From contig JAWWNJ010000252.1 in assembly GCA_037176885.1 (NCBI GenBank), forward strand, positions 1 through 64,000: DNA of 64,000 bases. Direction: 5' to 3'. A model generated the notes under the pieces. It saw nothing but the letters and a program-made list of their open reading frames with translations, was not told the DNA's origin and made no database searches. This stretch comes from Favolaschia claudopus (lineage: Eukaryota > Basidiomycota > Agaricomycetes > Agaricales > Mycenaceae). Shown piece after piece: positions 43,692 to 55,435 of the stretch. The stretch's first letter is position 1; each line of letters opens with the position of its first letter. The translations under genes and the position numbers were made by a program.

Positions 43692-44698
43692 GTCTCGCTC
43701 GCTCTGAGAGAGAGAGAGAGAGGTACTAGATCTGTATAAATTGGCGGAAGGGCTAAACTATGAGCCCCGCAGTGCTCCTACAAGAGGGAGGGCCTCGGCA
43801 GCCCACCGTGTAGCTAAAAACTAAATAAGCCTAACTAACACAAACACGCAAATGGGACAAGTAAGCTGGGGATGGTGGGTGGGACAACAAAAACTAGTAT
43901 GAGAACGAGGGCAAGGCCACGGAGGTAGATACGAAGCCACGGAGGCCAAAAGCTGGAGGGGGAGATGGGGGCGAAGGAAGAAAAAATCTCTGAGGCTGAC
44001 AAAGAGAGAGGGCACGTGCTCACTACCAATCCCCGTGGTCTCTCCAGACCATCCAGGATTGGTCTCGCTCGCTCTGAGAGAGAGAGAGAGAGGTACTAGA
44101 TCTGTATAAATTGGCGGAAGGGCTAAACTATGAGCCCCGCAGTGCTCCTACAAGAGGGAGGGCCTCGGCAGCCCAATGAAGCGAGTGCAATCGACCAGCC
44201 GAAAGGCGGGGGAGATACTTGCACGGACGCCAAAGGCCCTCCACAGAAAGCCGGGTGGTAGACCGCCAGATCGAAATACGAGAGTGACGGCGAAGGGCGG
44301 GAACATTGTGGCCAGAGAGTCGAAAAGAAGGAGAGGGGGATGACGGCCCGTTCCACAAGCTTCACATACCTCTGGAGCTTGTGGAGGGTTGCAAGTGGAA
44401 CGGGCACGGAGCAGCCCCCTTGAACTGGGGGCTGCAGAAGTCCGCAAGGAGCCAGCGGATGAGAGAAGTGCCTCCGAACCCCGCGAGGTCCTCAGGCCCG
44501 TCGAACTAGAGCTGTGTACAATGCGAAACAACAAAAACTAGTATGAGAACGAGGGCAAGGCCACGGAGGTAGATACGAAGCCACGGAGGCCAAAAGCTGG
44601 AGGGGGAGATGGGGGCGAAGGAAGAAAAAATCTCTGAGGCTGACAAAGAGAGAGGGCACGTGCTCACTACCAATCCCCGTGGTCTCTCCAGACCATCC
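43692..44698 (+). repeat. A-B / A-B direct duplication with different spacers
   Basis: Unit A (about 120 bp, starts GGATTGGTCTCGCTCGCTC) occurs at 43692-43814 and 44056-44175. Unit B (about 165 bp, starts ACAACAAAAACTAG, ends CTCCAGACCATCCA) occurs at 43887-44055 and 44527-44698. Copies are practically identical. The first A and B are about 70 bp apart; the second pair are about 350 bp apart with unrelated spacer DNA. The longer spacer contains a perfect hairpin (GCAGCCCCC, 7-base loop, GGGGGCTGC) at about 44412-44436. No protein is recognised. Confidence 0.7.
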
Positions 44699-44699
44699 A

Positions 44700-44930
44700 T
44701 GAATAGGAACCAAGTGAAACCTTTTTCATTAGAACTTCACATGGAATTCATCCCAAACCTAAGTGAATGAACCCCATGAAACGTTCCATTCACTTAGTCC
44801 AACTACGTGAATTGAACTGGGTGAAATTCACAAATTCCCAGTGGAACTCGCTTGGTTCTCGGATGAATTTCCCCTGAAAACGAGGTGAATCAACCAGGTG
44901 AAATTCGCAGATAGCCAAATAATACCCTTC
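44700..44930. repeat. Cluster of GTGAATTCAC-type words
   Basis: About ten variants of GTGAAATTCAC/AAGTGAATG/TTCACTTGG in both senses within 230 bp. It may be the subterminal region of an undefined element, as in the other palindromic-word loci of this window. Confidence 0.4.
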
Positions 44931-45179
44931 TTGAGCCCGCACCACGAGCATCGACGCGACCAGTGACCGGAGTGCCCCACCGAGGGCACGTCGCCAGTAA
45001 AGTGAATTCAACAGAGGAGATGATCACTCCCGTATTCCCGTGATTCCGACCCCAATGCGGACCTCAAGCCTTCACGCGACTTTCTCATTTTCTCCCGACT
45101 TTCTTGTTCTACGCCCAAACGTGATCCCGGGGACATTCTTTTATATTTCTCTCCCACCTCTACACAGTACCACCAGACT

Positions 45180-45470
45180 TCCGACCCACAAATCCCTTCC
45201 ACCAGGGAAGAACTCGACGCTACGTCACCGGTGAAGAAGAAGAAGAGAAACCGGCACGTTTCAACTACGACGAGCTCAAACCAACAGGCTCCGCCTTCTC
45301 GTCCAGCAGCAACAGGTGAGAACCAATTTGAGCCCATGATCTTGTGTGCGCTAACGGAAGCCCAGACTTCTTTTAATAAAGAAAACTGAGCGTACCAAAC
45401 TCGAGGAGACTTACCCCATCGGCAACTTCCCGGCTATCGACCCCAACAAGCGCATATGGCATCATACGGA
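45180..45470 (+). pseudogene. Gene fragment, two exon pieces, truncated
   Basis: A plus-strand run ending AFSSSSN at a GTGAGA donor (about 45318) is followed, after a CCCAG acceptor at about 45364, by KKTERTKLEETYPIGNFPAI and DPNKRIWHHTD. It ends where the next repeat begins (about 45470). No family is recognised. The spliced structure suggests host-gene or transposon origin, interrupted by the downstream element. Confidence 0.35.
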
Positions 45471-47370
45471 CCGTATGGCTGTAATAGTGGGCCATAATTC
45501 CAAACTCACACTTTTTGACACAGGGGAGCATATTTTTGAGGTTATGGTGCACACCCTGAGCTGGATGAAGTCAAAAATCACACAGCTGACTGTTTTGACT
45601 AAAAACTCGCATCAATAAAATTTCTTAAAAGTTGTTGCGCCACTTGTTTTGGTCCATCACAAAAATACACAACCCCACGGAATGCAAAAGCTGCACAGGT
45701 TGTCTACCTCAAAGACAAAGAGCACAGGTGGAGCGTTGAGCAAATGGTGCACAAGCAGCGCAAAACTCAGTCCAATTTATTTACACAACCCACTGGTTGA
45801 ACTTTTGCACAGGTGCGTTCGGAACAAAAATGTTGCACAGGTTCGGTGGACCAAATCGATTTGGCCGCAGTTGAAACTGGCAGATCCAGCTTCGAACCAG
45901 ATGAAGGGAAGGAGTCCAGGACATGAATGAATTTTGATGGCTTACCGTTGAACTGACACATCATCGCACCCTTTGCTTCTATTGAACACAATTTGAACTG
46001 AGTTGAAGCGCACTGACTCGTTCGGGAGAAGGCATTAAATTTGAAGTCTAAGAATCCGAGTCTCAGGATTCAGCAAAGATACAGGACGAACGTTTCGGTG
46101 GCGAGGTGAAGAGAATTGAAAGCAATGAAAGCTGATGATAAGATCTAAAACTGAAGAAGACCACCAACGATTCCTGATGTGGTCAGGTCGCACTCCCAAA
46201 CCCTTGCATTGTCCTCTGAAATCAGAGGCTGGAATACACTAACGGGCAAGGTATCATTTTTTCGTAAAAAGGCAGAATAAGGCAGGATAGAATTACTTAC
46301 AACCTGTGCATTTCTTTTGTGGGTGCCGCGAAGTTGAAGGTGCGTAAAAGTGGTGCGCTCTGTCCTGTGCATTTTTTTCGCCGCATTTCCTTACCTGCGC
46401 AGTAAAAAAATGCGCGAGCAACCTGTGCACTTTTGTTGTGATGAAGCAAGGGGCGTGAATATTTTGGAAAATGTTGACTTGTGTATGGCTGTAATAGTGT
46501 TGCATAATTGTTTCGGGCACAACGGGGCAAAATTTCACACAGGTTCGGCAAAAATCAGACAAAAAATGCACAGCTCGTGAAGTCCAAGAAAAAAATACAC
46601 ACCTTGGTAACTCCGAAAAATACACAACTGTATGCTCTTTTGCAGAGTTTCACAGCCGCGAGCGGGTGCACAAAGACAACGACTGGCGAACATTTTGCGA
46701 TCCGGCGTGATTGATGGGATCACTTTCGGCATGTTACATGAGATTTTGCTTCAGTTTTAGTGAACTCCCAATACTGGTAGCATTGGTTTGAGGCTAACTG
46801 AGAATCGAAAAAGTCTGGCCTTCTCTCTCATATTCAGGTAATCAATATCATGTATACTTAACTCCTTTCAACTTGGTCGGTTACCGACCACATTCATTGA
46901 TGCCTCGGCTCGGCATGAATCTGAAGGGAGAATTTATGCACAATATTGTCCATTTTGTGTGGATACAGCGCAGATATGCTGTCTCTGTGATTTTCTTACT
47001 TATAACAGTGCCATCTTAGGATCAAACATCCGAGAACTCAGCCCACATTAAGCTCGGTAAGCGGCAGTCAACGGCCATCATGTTTCATGTACGGCAAAGT
47101 TTGTGATCAGCCTGCGTGCTTTTTTGGACGACTTTGGAGGGTGTGTCATTTTTTAGCATGCGGAAATACCTGTGTGGATTCAATTGTCGAGGTGCGTGGT
47201 TTTCATTGAAGGTGGTGCATTTTTTCCGATGAAATTGACCGTAATTATGCAACAGTATTACCCCCAAACTTGTGCACATATTCTGATGCCTCAAGGTGTG
47301 TAAATCAACAAAACCAGCTTGTGTGCTAATTTGTGAAGGGGTGCGTGTTTTTTCTACGTATGGCCCATAC
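45470..47370. mobile_element. Repeat region built on AATGCACAGGTT words
   Basis: More than fifteen variants of TTGCACAGGTT, GTGCACAAG and AAAAATGCACAG occur in both senses in three clusters (45.47-45.87, 46.30-46.72 and 47.08-47.36 kb), with no gene between. The outer edges share TAGTGGGCCATAA on the left and, inverted, AGTATGGGCCATAC on the right, possibly the element ends. The middle cluster repeats GTATGGCTGTAATAGTG from the left edge, so it may be two elements, one within the other. Confidence 0.45.
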
Positions 47371-47380
47371 TGCCAAAGGA

Positions 47381-47640
47381 GCGTGACTTGGAAAAAAAAA
47401 AAAAAACGCAAACAAAAGACTTGCATTATTCAACGGCAGCTGCGGCCGACTCTAAATTTGAGCCAGACCTAGCTGCGGACCCCGCCGTTTTATCCGAATT
47501 TTTGGCCAGCCCTAGCTGTCCTGGAGCCGATTTTTTATCCGAATCCGGGGAGGCTGACGGCCAGTTTTGCGCTTGTTTTATCCGATTTTTTTTTTTTTTT
47601 TTCGCGGGCAGGCATCATAGGTGGTTGCCGGGGGTCCTGG
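47381..47640 (+). repeat. Left copy of an inverted repeat pair (with 55.56-55.91 kb)
   Basis: Starts GGAGCGTGACTTGG and ends GCCGGGGGTCCTG, with several TTATCCGAATTTT words. It is the reverse complement of 55564-55912 except that it lacks a 96-bp segment present there (55769-55864). Confidence 0.75.
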
Positions 47641-48170
47641 TATTCTTCAGAGTTGAATTTACAATATAACTGCTATTTAACTCACCCGTTTCCTGACTGT
47701 CGCCCGATCTTGCAATTCGGATTGAGGGCTCAAATTCTCGCATGCTGGTCGCCGACGTCTGGCTCGTCGTTCCGCTCGCATCCTGCGCGTCTAATCCTAT
47801 CATTCATCCGGATGTCCGGAAGCACTTCGACGGCACCAACCTCACTGCCTTCGAGAGCACCATCACCCACATCCTGACGGGTCGTCACGTTGACGGCTAT
47901 CGTACCGGCAAAGTTGTCCGACCCGACCCGTCGTCTGGACCAACCGCTGAGACCGACTGGTCCTCGCTCACACCGAACCTCGCTGATTATACCTCTCGCG
48001 ATGAGTGGGTTCGTTCTACCATGGCGCTGAACATTGTCGACATTGTCGAGCTTGGACTGAAGGACGACGGATCAGCGAAGGAGCTATGGGACTCGATCAT
48101 CGCCAAATATCGTCATAAATCCACAATGGCCGTGGCTCACGCAAAGGACAAGATCGCAGCAGAGGTTTAC

Positions 48171-51100
48171 CAGTGTTCCTCCTAAGGGTTAAGACTTAGA
48201 ATGGATTAAGCCTTAATAACAAGTTAATGTTAGGGCTTAACTTGGGCCAAGCCGCAATCTAACCCTTAATTAAGGCTTAATTGATGGCTGATGGATTTAC
48301 GGCACACTCGGCTAAATTTTCGCTCCTTCGACGTCGCCCAAGAAGCTCGACATCTGGAACTACTTCCATGAAGGCGGGATTCAAAATACTGCCCATAAGA
48401 GGGCCTACTGCCTTGGATGCCTGGAGCAACACCGCCCGGCTGATATAATTGACGTCGATATGGATTCCGAGAGACAGGCGCCGCAGATGGCAAGCACTGA
48501 CTGGATTGACGCGGGTGAGAAGGCTGGCACTTATACCTCGATCCGAAATTAACTGGCCGAAAGCTATCCCCCATGTTAAATCTGTTCTCGGCGTAAAGGC
48601 TCCCATGGCGGCTCATTTAATTTCCTCCTCACGCCTCGGCTGATGCTAAAAAGGAAGCCAAAGCAGTACAGGGATCAAACAAGAGGCCTCGAGATGCCCT
48701 CCAAGAAGCATGCTTCGTTCCTAGCCGTCAAAAAGAAAATGAAACAACCTGAGCTCAAGGTCTTCAAGGGCATCGACATCCCTTTCAATGACGCGCAGGC
48801 CGAGATGGTCCAGACTCAGTTTCTTCGGGCCACGGTATCCGCTAACCTGCCCTTTCTCTGGACGACGGATGCCGAGGTTGTAAAACTTTTTATGATGTTC
48901 CGCTCTCGTGCAACGGAAGTCATGCCGTCAGACAAGGTACTCTCGGGACGCCTATTGGACGAGTCTGCAACCCAAGTCGACGCTTCTGTGAGGGTGGAAT
49001 TAGCCGGGAAGTATGTGACAATGGCGTGCGTACCTGCAATAATTACATTTAACTTCCGCTCATCGAAACTAGATCGGATGGATGGAAAGACAAGAATTCC
49101 GTGACAGGAGTTACTGCGTCTGCAGAGGGGAAGGTACGTCGTTTGTATAGCTCTCAAATATTTCGAACTAATGGCGTCCAGACACATTTGGTTGATTTGA
49201 TTCATACCCGCGGCAAAAAGAAGGACGGAACATCGATGTGTAATGCTTTTTGCGGGCACATTGATACGTTTGAGGGTGATACTGGAGGCATCGTCGTCGC
49301 GTATATCACGGACAATGATGGAGGAAGTCAGCGCGGTCGTAAAGACCTTGTCATCAAGCGGCCGTACCTGTTTGGCATACAGTGTTGTTCGCACCAGGTT
49401 CGTAAATTTGTAACTCCGTCGAGTTGTCTCATCTCTCATATTTTACAGGGTCAATTGATTCTTCTGGATTATTTTAAAGAAAATCCTGAGGCCAAGGAGG
49501 AAACAGCTGGCGCGATTGGCTGGATCAACCGTCACGAGGCAGTGCGCGATGTATTCGACGAGACGCAGCAGCAACTCGGATCTCGACAACCGGGTGAAAA
49601 GAGCAGCAAGCCTGCCTTGACCTATTTGTCCGCAAATCTCACCCGTTGGACTACTCACACTGTTTCCTGGAATCGTCAACTCGAGCTGAAAACATCTCTT
49701 AGGAATGCAGCTATAAACTGGCAGCAAGATATCGTTTCGGCGCAAGTTGGGGCGGAGAAAAATAAGAAGAAAGTGGCGGCGATGACGAAGGAAGCCAACA
49801 AGTATTGCGAGCTCTTTGACGACCCGCAGTACTGGAAGCGGCTTCAAACCATTGCGGACTATGTCGAACCAATTACCTTCATTACTAATATCAATCAGGG
49901 CGATACGACGCGCGGGGATCAAGTCATACTCGGACTGGCCGGAGTTTACCTCCACTTTTCTCGACACGCCAATCCCCGCGTTGCCGCAGGGATGGTGAAA
50001 CGGCTGGAAAAGCGATGGGCGGATTTTGATCAGCCCTTCTTCGTTATTGCGTTGGTGTTGAACCCGTACGAGAAGCTGTCCCGATTCGGAGATGCAGCGG
50101 GGGTGCAGATTTTTGCTCTTCACTCAGTTTTCATGGAGGCAAGTGATATTTTTTATTATAGATATAGTCAAACTGATGTTGCGACAGCTCTATCGACGAG
50201 TACACTCTCGCCCAATACCCGAGACACTGAGTGAAGCTGAACGCGATCTCATTCTCCCTCAAAAATCACAGAAAGAGACCATAGTTTCGTCTGCTTTCCT
50301 CCAGTACTTAAGCGACAATTCCCAGCACTTCAGTCCGTTCTATGATCAATGCGACGAGTTTCGGAAGCTACATGTTAATTCATCTTTTCCTTTCAATGCC
50401 GATTCTTTTACTAATTCGCAATTTCCCAGGGCGACAATCCTGTCCTTGTCTGGAGGCAATTTCTTCCTGTTCCCGAGATTTGCGAGCTTGCGGACTTTGC
50501 TATCCTAATACTGGGTATTGTTGTAAATTCGGGCGGCACTGAGCGCGTCTTCTCAGACTTGAAAATCAAACGGACTCGTCTGCGAAACCGACTCACGTTT
50601 GAAAAAACAGAAAAGATGTCAAAGGTATGTATTTCCTATCCATATTGCTCAACTATCTTTGACTCGGTTTAGGTTGGGGCTTCGATCCGAGCAGAGCACC
50701 TGGCTGAAGGTCTGCGAAAGCAACGGGATCCGCGCAAGAATCACGATGCTAAGCGTGTTGCTGAGCTTATTGCAGTGCCAAAGTATGCTGATTTGCTGGA
50801 ACAAACCGAAGATGTCGACGCGGATTCCGATGGCGCGGACTCAGTTCTCGCTTAGTCAATTCCCAGGCTGCGTGGCGAAGGGTTTATACGGATTGGGCGG
50901 TGTCGGCACGACAGGAGGAGATGGCGGCTGAAGAAGGGGGAGAGGCATACGAGCCCATCGTCCCTGCGCCAGAGGGCCGTAGCAAGAAATTGCTTCCGTG
51001 CCCACTTTCAAAGCTATTCGGGGGCACGGTGAAGAAACCTCCTTCACGCCGGCGTCAGGCATTCACACAAGAGGAGCGGTTGATGGAATTGCTGGCAGCT

Positions 51101-51314
51101 GAACATTCGGACGAAGAACCTGACGATGGTGAACTGGAAGGTTCCGGAGACGAGTACGATGGCGGAAACGAGTAAAATTTGCTACTAGTCCGGCCGAAAA
51201 AAAATCGATTTTTTTGTTCTTAAGGCCTTAAATTGCAGGCCTTAATTAGGCCTTAATATCAAGTTAAGCCCTTAGCCGCCGAGGACGCCCTTAATATCTT
51301 AAGGGAGAACACTG
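48171..51314. mobile_element. hAT transposon (3.14 kb) with perfect 8-bp target duplication
   Basis: Termini: CAGTGTTCCTCCTAAGG on the left; the reverse complement of the right end is CAGTGTTCTCCCTTAAG. AGGTTTAC flanks it at 48163-48170 and 51315-51322. Subterminal regions repeat TTAAGGCTTAA/AAGGCCTTAA. An 8-bp duplication and a CAG-type terminus define the hAT superfamily. A near-identical end fragment lies at 22645-23060. Confidence 0.9.
48300..51175 (+). pseudogene. hAT transposase, multi-exon, frameshifted
   Basis: A BED-like start (KKLDIWNYFHEGG and YCLGCLEQHR, 48330-48420) is followed after a shift by PELKVFKGIDIPFNDAQAEM, LFMMFRSRATEVMPSD and VTGVTASAEGK. Then come VYITDNDGG-type residues (AYITDNDGGSQRGRKDL, DDE region) and CCSHQ. 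Later exons give DYFKENPEAKEETAGAIGWI and ILNPYEKLSRF-like residues (LVLNPYEKLSRFGDAA). The C-terminal dimerisation block is NSGGTERVFSDLKIKRTRLR. A frameshift near 50853 precedes the acidic tail that ends GDEYDGGNE at 51175. Introns are short with clear GTATGT/GTACGT donors. Two or more frameshifts mean this copy is probably inactive, although its ends are intact. Confidence 0.75.
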
Positions 51315-51785
51315 AGGTTTACAACCCTTCTACACCTATGGAGGACCACTTTAAACGACACAACGTCCTGCGCCGCGGTGTCATCGACGCTGGGGGTACC
51401 GTTTCGGACGACGAACACATTACCAACCTTATCAAATCCCTTCCCCCGTCCCTCGACTACGTTAAACCTACGCTCTTCACTCTCACGTCAATCGGCGACG
51501 TCGAGAATTTGCTCAAACTCTCAGTCAAACCAGCACCGGCCATCGCCGTCGACCCCGCTGCCCTTGCTGCCCGTAATGCGGGCCTGATCTGCGTTAATCC
51601 CAACTGCAAACGCACCGGCCACCTCATCGAAAATTGCTACTGGCCTGGGGGCGGTAAGGAGGACCAATTTCCACCGAACTTCGGCAACCGCCACACACCT
51701 TTCACCCACACTGCGACAATGGCTACGATTCACCGTGTTCTTTGATTTTCTCTTCATTTTACTGGGCTGCACGGATCTGGGGGAG

Positions 51786-51960
51786 TGTTGTAGGATTGAT
51801 CCGTGAGCTTCCACTCCGTTCCGATTTCTTTTCGTCGTTTCATCATCCTTTGCACCCGTACCGTCGCATCGCCATCACCATCCCCTTCACTACCTTATAT
51901 ACTGCTCGTTACCTTTGCTGCCTGCTAGTCACTTGTTCCCCACGTCGACTAGCTCTCTAA
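51786..51960 (+). repeat. LTR-like start after the copia gag, truncated
   Basis: The purine tract CTGGGGGAG is followed by TGTTGTAGG; the LTR-like DNA ends where a Tc1-type element begins at 51961. No 5' LTR was recognised. Confidence 0.4.
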
Positions 51961-51962
51961 TA

Positions 51963-52844
51963 CTCGGTATTGACAAAAGTAACCGTGGATCGACTCGTAT
52001 GGTCCGAATATTGCAGTATGTAATAGGTTAAAATGCATCGGAATGTTCTCCTGCATGTTTTGAACGGCATCGGACAAAGGCCTGAACCAATCCATCAAGC
52101 ACAACTGATTTCTCGGCGGATTCCAATTTGCAGCTGTTTTGCACTGTTTGTTGCAATAAATGACTGCATTTCCAATTTTCTTGAAGTTCAAGAACATGCC
52201 CTCGGACGGTACGTTATACTTGAGGATCCATTTTAGTCCCTCACTGCTCGAAATCTCTGATTGCATCAATTTCTTGTCAACATTAGACTGGTTCAATTTC
52301 AACCATCCCTCCTGCACGGCCCCAAATAATTGCGTGGCCGTTCAAAGATGCTAAGAGCAAAGAATTTAGCTACAGTCTTGGTTGATTTCCAATCCATCAC
52401 AGTGCTGAACCCTATCACCTACACATTCAATATACTGCTATCCCAGAGTAGGCCTCCATGGCTTCCGTAAATCCCCATGTTTGGTCAAGTAAGGGGCCGA
52501 AGAGTTTTCAGATTGTAGGCTTGTTTACCACCCTTACTAGCCAAAGCAAGTGTGCAAAAACATCTGAATAGATCACATGTGCAAGCTGGAGATAGTCGAA
52601 AGTCGCCTGGAAGGGCAGTTGCTAAGATTTCTGTTGAACAATGAGCAGAAGTTGAAAGACACAGGTGAATTTCAAGCTATTGCCAAAATTGCGCTGGCTC
52701 TGAAGAGCGTCAGGAACAGAGGTTGCCCACAACAACTTGTGTATAGGTTTAAGGCATATCCTGACGTATTTTTCAAACTCGAAGTCTTGGAAAAATATCA
52801 CGTGGTCGCGAAGCAATCGTCGGATTAACGGTTACTTTTGTCAG
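51963..52844. mobile_element. Tc1/mariner-type element, decayed relative of 7452-8335
   Basis: The left end CTCGGTATTGACAAAAGTAA follows TA at 51961-51962. The right end matches inversely only over CGGTTACTTTTGTCA (52830-52844), then diverges. The length is similar to the 884-bp copy. An internal 83-codon frame (52577-52828) has no known motif. Confidence 0.55.
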
Positions 52845-52990
52845 GCCTCAATCCATCCAAAATTAGAGCCAAAAGCATGATTTTATTTTTCCAGACGCGA
52901 AAGAAAGTGAAACACCGTGGGAAAAAGTGAGTTCTCGATGCCAAACGCATTCTTTTGGTCGGTTTCCTTCCTTAGGAAATCAGAAATAAA

Positions 52991-54210
52991 TCACAAAAAT
53001 TTATGTTCGGCCGAAAAAGCAGTATTGGAGAAGTGATGCTTGGCACTGTACTCGGAGACACTTGTTGCAATGGTAGTCTTGCCCGAGCCAGCCACGCCAG
53101 AAAGCCAGATGATTTGTGCTTGCGAGGGTGTAGTCAGCAGGTGAGTAATGTGCCCGATAATCTCGCTTCGAGTGCCAGGAAGACATTCGCGACGCGAAGA
53201 TGGGCCGAGGTCAGACGGGTGACTGGGGAGTCGGAGATCACTCAAAAGCAAGGAATTTTCTGTCGCTACATTCAGTTAACTGACAGTCGGAACAAGGATA
53301 GCAATTACTCAATTTCTCTACATTGTCCAAAATCTGTGCCAAGACAATCGTTGCTTGAACTGCAAGCCCTCGATCAAATTCATCTTTCAATCGGAGTAAC
53401 TCGGCAGCCAGTTGGTCAATCCTTTGTCCCGCACCCAAGATGGAAGTTTGAGCGATTCGCCCTAGGTCCAGCGTCGTTAAAGAAGATTTGAGTAAAAAAA
53501 TCACTCACCCATAAATCCATGCTCCAAGTATTCGCGGATGAGCACAAAGCACACTCCATGGTTTGCATGGTAATCCGGAGAACAGTCTCCTCAACAGCCT
53601 CCGAGTTTTTCACGACAAAGTCTACCTCCTTTGCAAAGGAGTAGAGCTTGGCCATAGCCTCAACAAGATTCACGACCTTTTCATCCGCCTCCCGCTGATT
53701 TTGCACGATCTACGCAAGGTAGACGCCATCCACCCTCGACGAACATCACATGATATTGCCTTTTTCGGCGGACTTCAGTCAAACCCCTCCGTTCCATACC
53801 TTGTAGTGTGAATTGAGCAAAATCCCTCCATTGCTGTGATGAAAAGAAGAACGTGATGACAAAACCCATACCTTGTACACCGACGTCAACACTTTCCACG
53901 CCGCATTCACATAGGGATTAATCTGGGAATTTGGTCAAAACATTATGGACTCGACCGTGATTTCATTGGGCGTTGTTACCTTTGCAAGTTCATCCCCGAC
54001 TTTGACAATGTTCTCGAGTGCAGAGAGAACCCCGCTCAGAGCATCCAATAGCTTTGCACCGGAGCTCAATCCCTCTACAGTCGCAACGGAGCTAGCAGTC
54101 TAACGTGATTCGTGATGATAAGGAAGAGCGCTGTACAACAAACAAAGTCGGGGACGCACCGAAAAGTGTCAGGGCCATGTAAGCAGGGATAAGGAGCCGC
54201 ATATTGTTTC
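52991..54210 (-). pseudogene. NLR-type NTPase, N-terminal domain and P-loop only
   Basis: Minus-strand exons read LSSGAKLLDALSGVLSALEN (about 54080), INPYVNAAWKVLTSVYK (about 53900), QREADEKVVNLVEAMAKLYS (about 53690) and RIDQLAAELLRLKDEFDRGL (about 53410). The last exon has RRECLPGTRSEIIGHITHLL, then WLSGVAGSGKTTIATSVSEY with the Walker A lysine, and stops at 52991. This is the helical N-terminus and start of the NACHT NTPase of Agaricomycete NLR-like proteins, which act in nonself recognition and regulated cell death. Walker B, the winged helix and any repeat sensor are absent, so it cannot work as an NTPase switch. The first exon is uncertain. Confidence 0.65.
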
Positions 54211-54239
54211 CAAAACGGCTGTAATCAGCAACCATCACC

Positions 54240-55095
54240 TTCGAAAACAAAGGACCCCGCTCTGCCCGCCAGGTCTACCATCCATGACCTCCACCAAGCA
54301 ATATATGCTCTTCCCCTGCCCAAGGCCGCCACTGCTAAAACATGCTCAGTAACCGTTGACACCATCCGCAAACTACGTACAATCGTAGCGAACCTCTTAC
54401 AATAAAAGACCCCATCCTCAGCTGAAACCACGAGCCGTCTCGACTCCCTTGTATCCAAATTTGATGCTCTCAACAACACCGTTAAAGAACTAGCCTCCGT
54501 TCCGTGTGGTTTTTGCGGCAGCAGCATGTCTAATGGAGCCTGCGCTCTCTCAATCCGAGGTGGAAAGGCAATATCAACGTGCCGGGAAGTGTATGAGTTT
54601 CAAATCAAGGCTGCTTCGAAGTCCACGACTGCGAAAGCCTGCACAAACGTACCCATCACATGTACTCTGTGCCCTCAGACACACTGGAAGTACAACATGC
54701 CAGCACACCTTTTAGAAAGCCATCCGCGCTGGGAACTCACTACCGAGAAGAAGAAACGGCAAGATTTCGAGGCAAAGATTGCTCTTGCAGAGGGTGAAGA
54801 GGGCCGTCTCGGAGTTTTAGCGTCGGAGAGACGTTCAGCAACAGAGCCCCGGATGCTGACCCCGTGTAACGGAAGCGAGGGACTCGAGGTTTCGCTAGAG
54901 TACACCGGTGGGCCAAAGAAGAACTGTTGTAAGTGCTAGATTAACCCGAATAAAAACCTATCTACTAACATCACAGGTACTTCTTATACTTGAGCGAGTT
55001 TGTGACGGATCTACCGCTCGCATCAGCTTGCGGCGAGATTTGCCCGAGTCGTTGCCAAGACTCGTATACACAGCCTCCGAATTTCTGTATAAGTA
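54240..55095 (+). pseudogene. Zinc-binding C-terminal fragment of an Agaricomycete repeat protein
   Basis: The plus strand shows LDSLVSKFDALNNTVKELAS, then PCGFCGSSMSNGACALSI, and NVPITCTLCPQTHWKYNMPA with HLLESHPRW. The paired CX2C and HX4H residues suggest two zinc sites. A stop lies upstream (LLQ*K, about 54402). The frame ends at a GTAAGT donor (54929) followed by a CTAAC branch site and CAG acceptor at 54976, after which it degenerates. This module ends large Agaricomycete proteins I recall from repeats, but I cannot name the family with certainty. It starts directly against the NLR fragment on the other strand. Confidence 0.5.
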
Positions 55096-55291
55096 GTTAG
55101 GTTCTGTCGTAGATAGCTTTCCTTTGGTCAATCTAGGACTTACCCCAGTTCTTTGCTTGGTCCCTGTGTGCCGGAATTCGACGTCCCTTCGCTTCCGTCA
55201 CAGAGTTACAAGGGAAAAGAGACGGGTGGGAATGTTTGCACATGCGATCAGGGCGTGACAAAGTGTGAGGTCCCATTTGACAGGCGTCAAC

Positions 55292-55435
55292 CAAGGGGGT
55301 GCGAAAAACCCAATCAATGACATGTACCCAAAATCTGACGTATTTTGGGCTTTAGACCAGTTTTTCGTGTTCAGCAGCCCAAAATACATCCGATTTTGGG
55401 TACATGTCATTGATTGAGTTTTTCGCACCCCCTTG
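55292..55435. mobile_element. hAT-type palindromic MITE (144 bp) with perfect 8-bp duplication
   Basis: Ends CAAGGGGGTGCGAAAAAC are inverted across about 60 bp per arm (continuing CAATCAATGACATGTACCC), with a short loop. GCGTCAAC flanks it at 55284-55291 and 55436-55443. The structure would fold into one long hairpin RNA if transcribed. Confidence 0.85.

Larger units (their letters stand above)
47742..51745 (+). pseudogene. Ty1/copia Gag split by a hAT transposon
   Basis: Codons 47742-48170 run in frame into 51323-51745 once the hAT element and one 8-bp duplicate are removed, giving about 283 residues. The N-terminal half has FDGTNLTAFES and ALNIVDIVELGLKDDGSAKE, the copia-type Gag fold. The C-terminal half has LIKSLPPSLDYVKPTLFTLT and a CX4CX4HX4C knuckle, CVNPNCKRTGHLIENC. 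No protease, integrase or reverse transcriptase follows; a purine tract and LTR-like start lie 35 bp after the stop. The element thus appears gag-only and would have depended on a partner for reverse transcription. The true start may lie upstream of the ATG at 47742. Confidence 0.75.
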
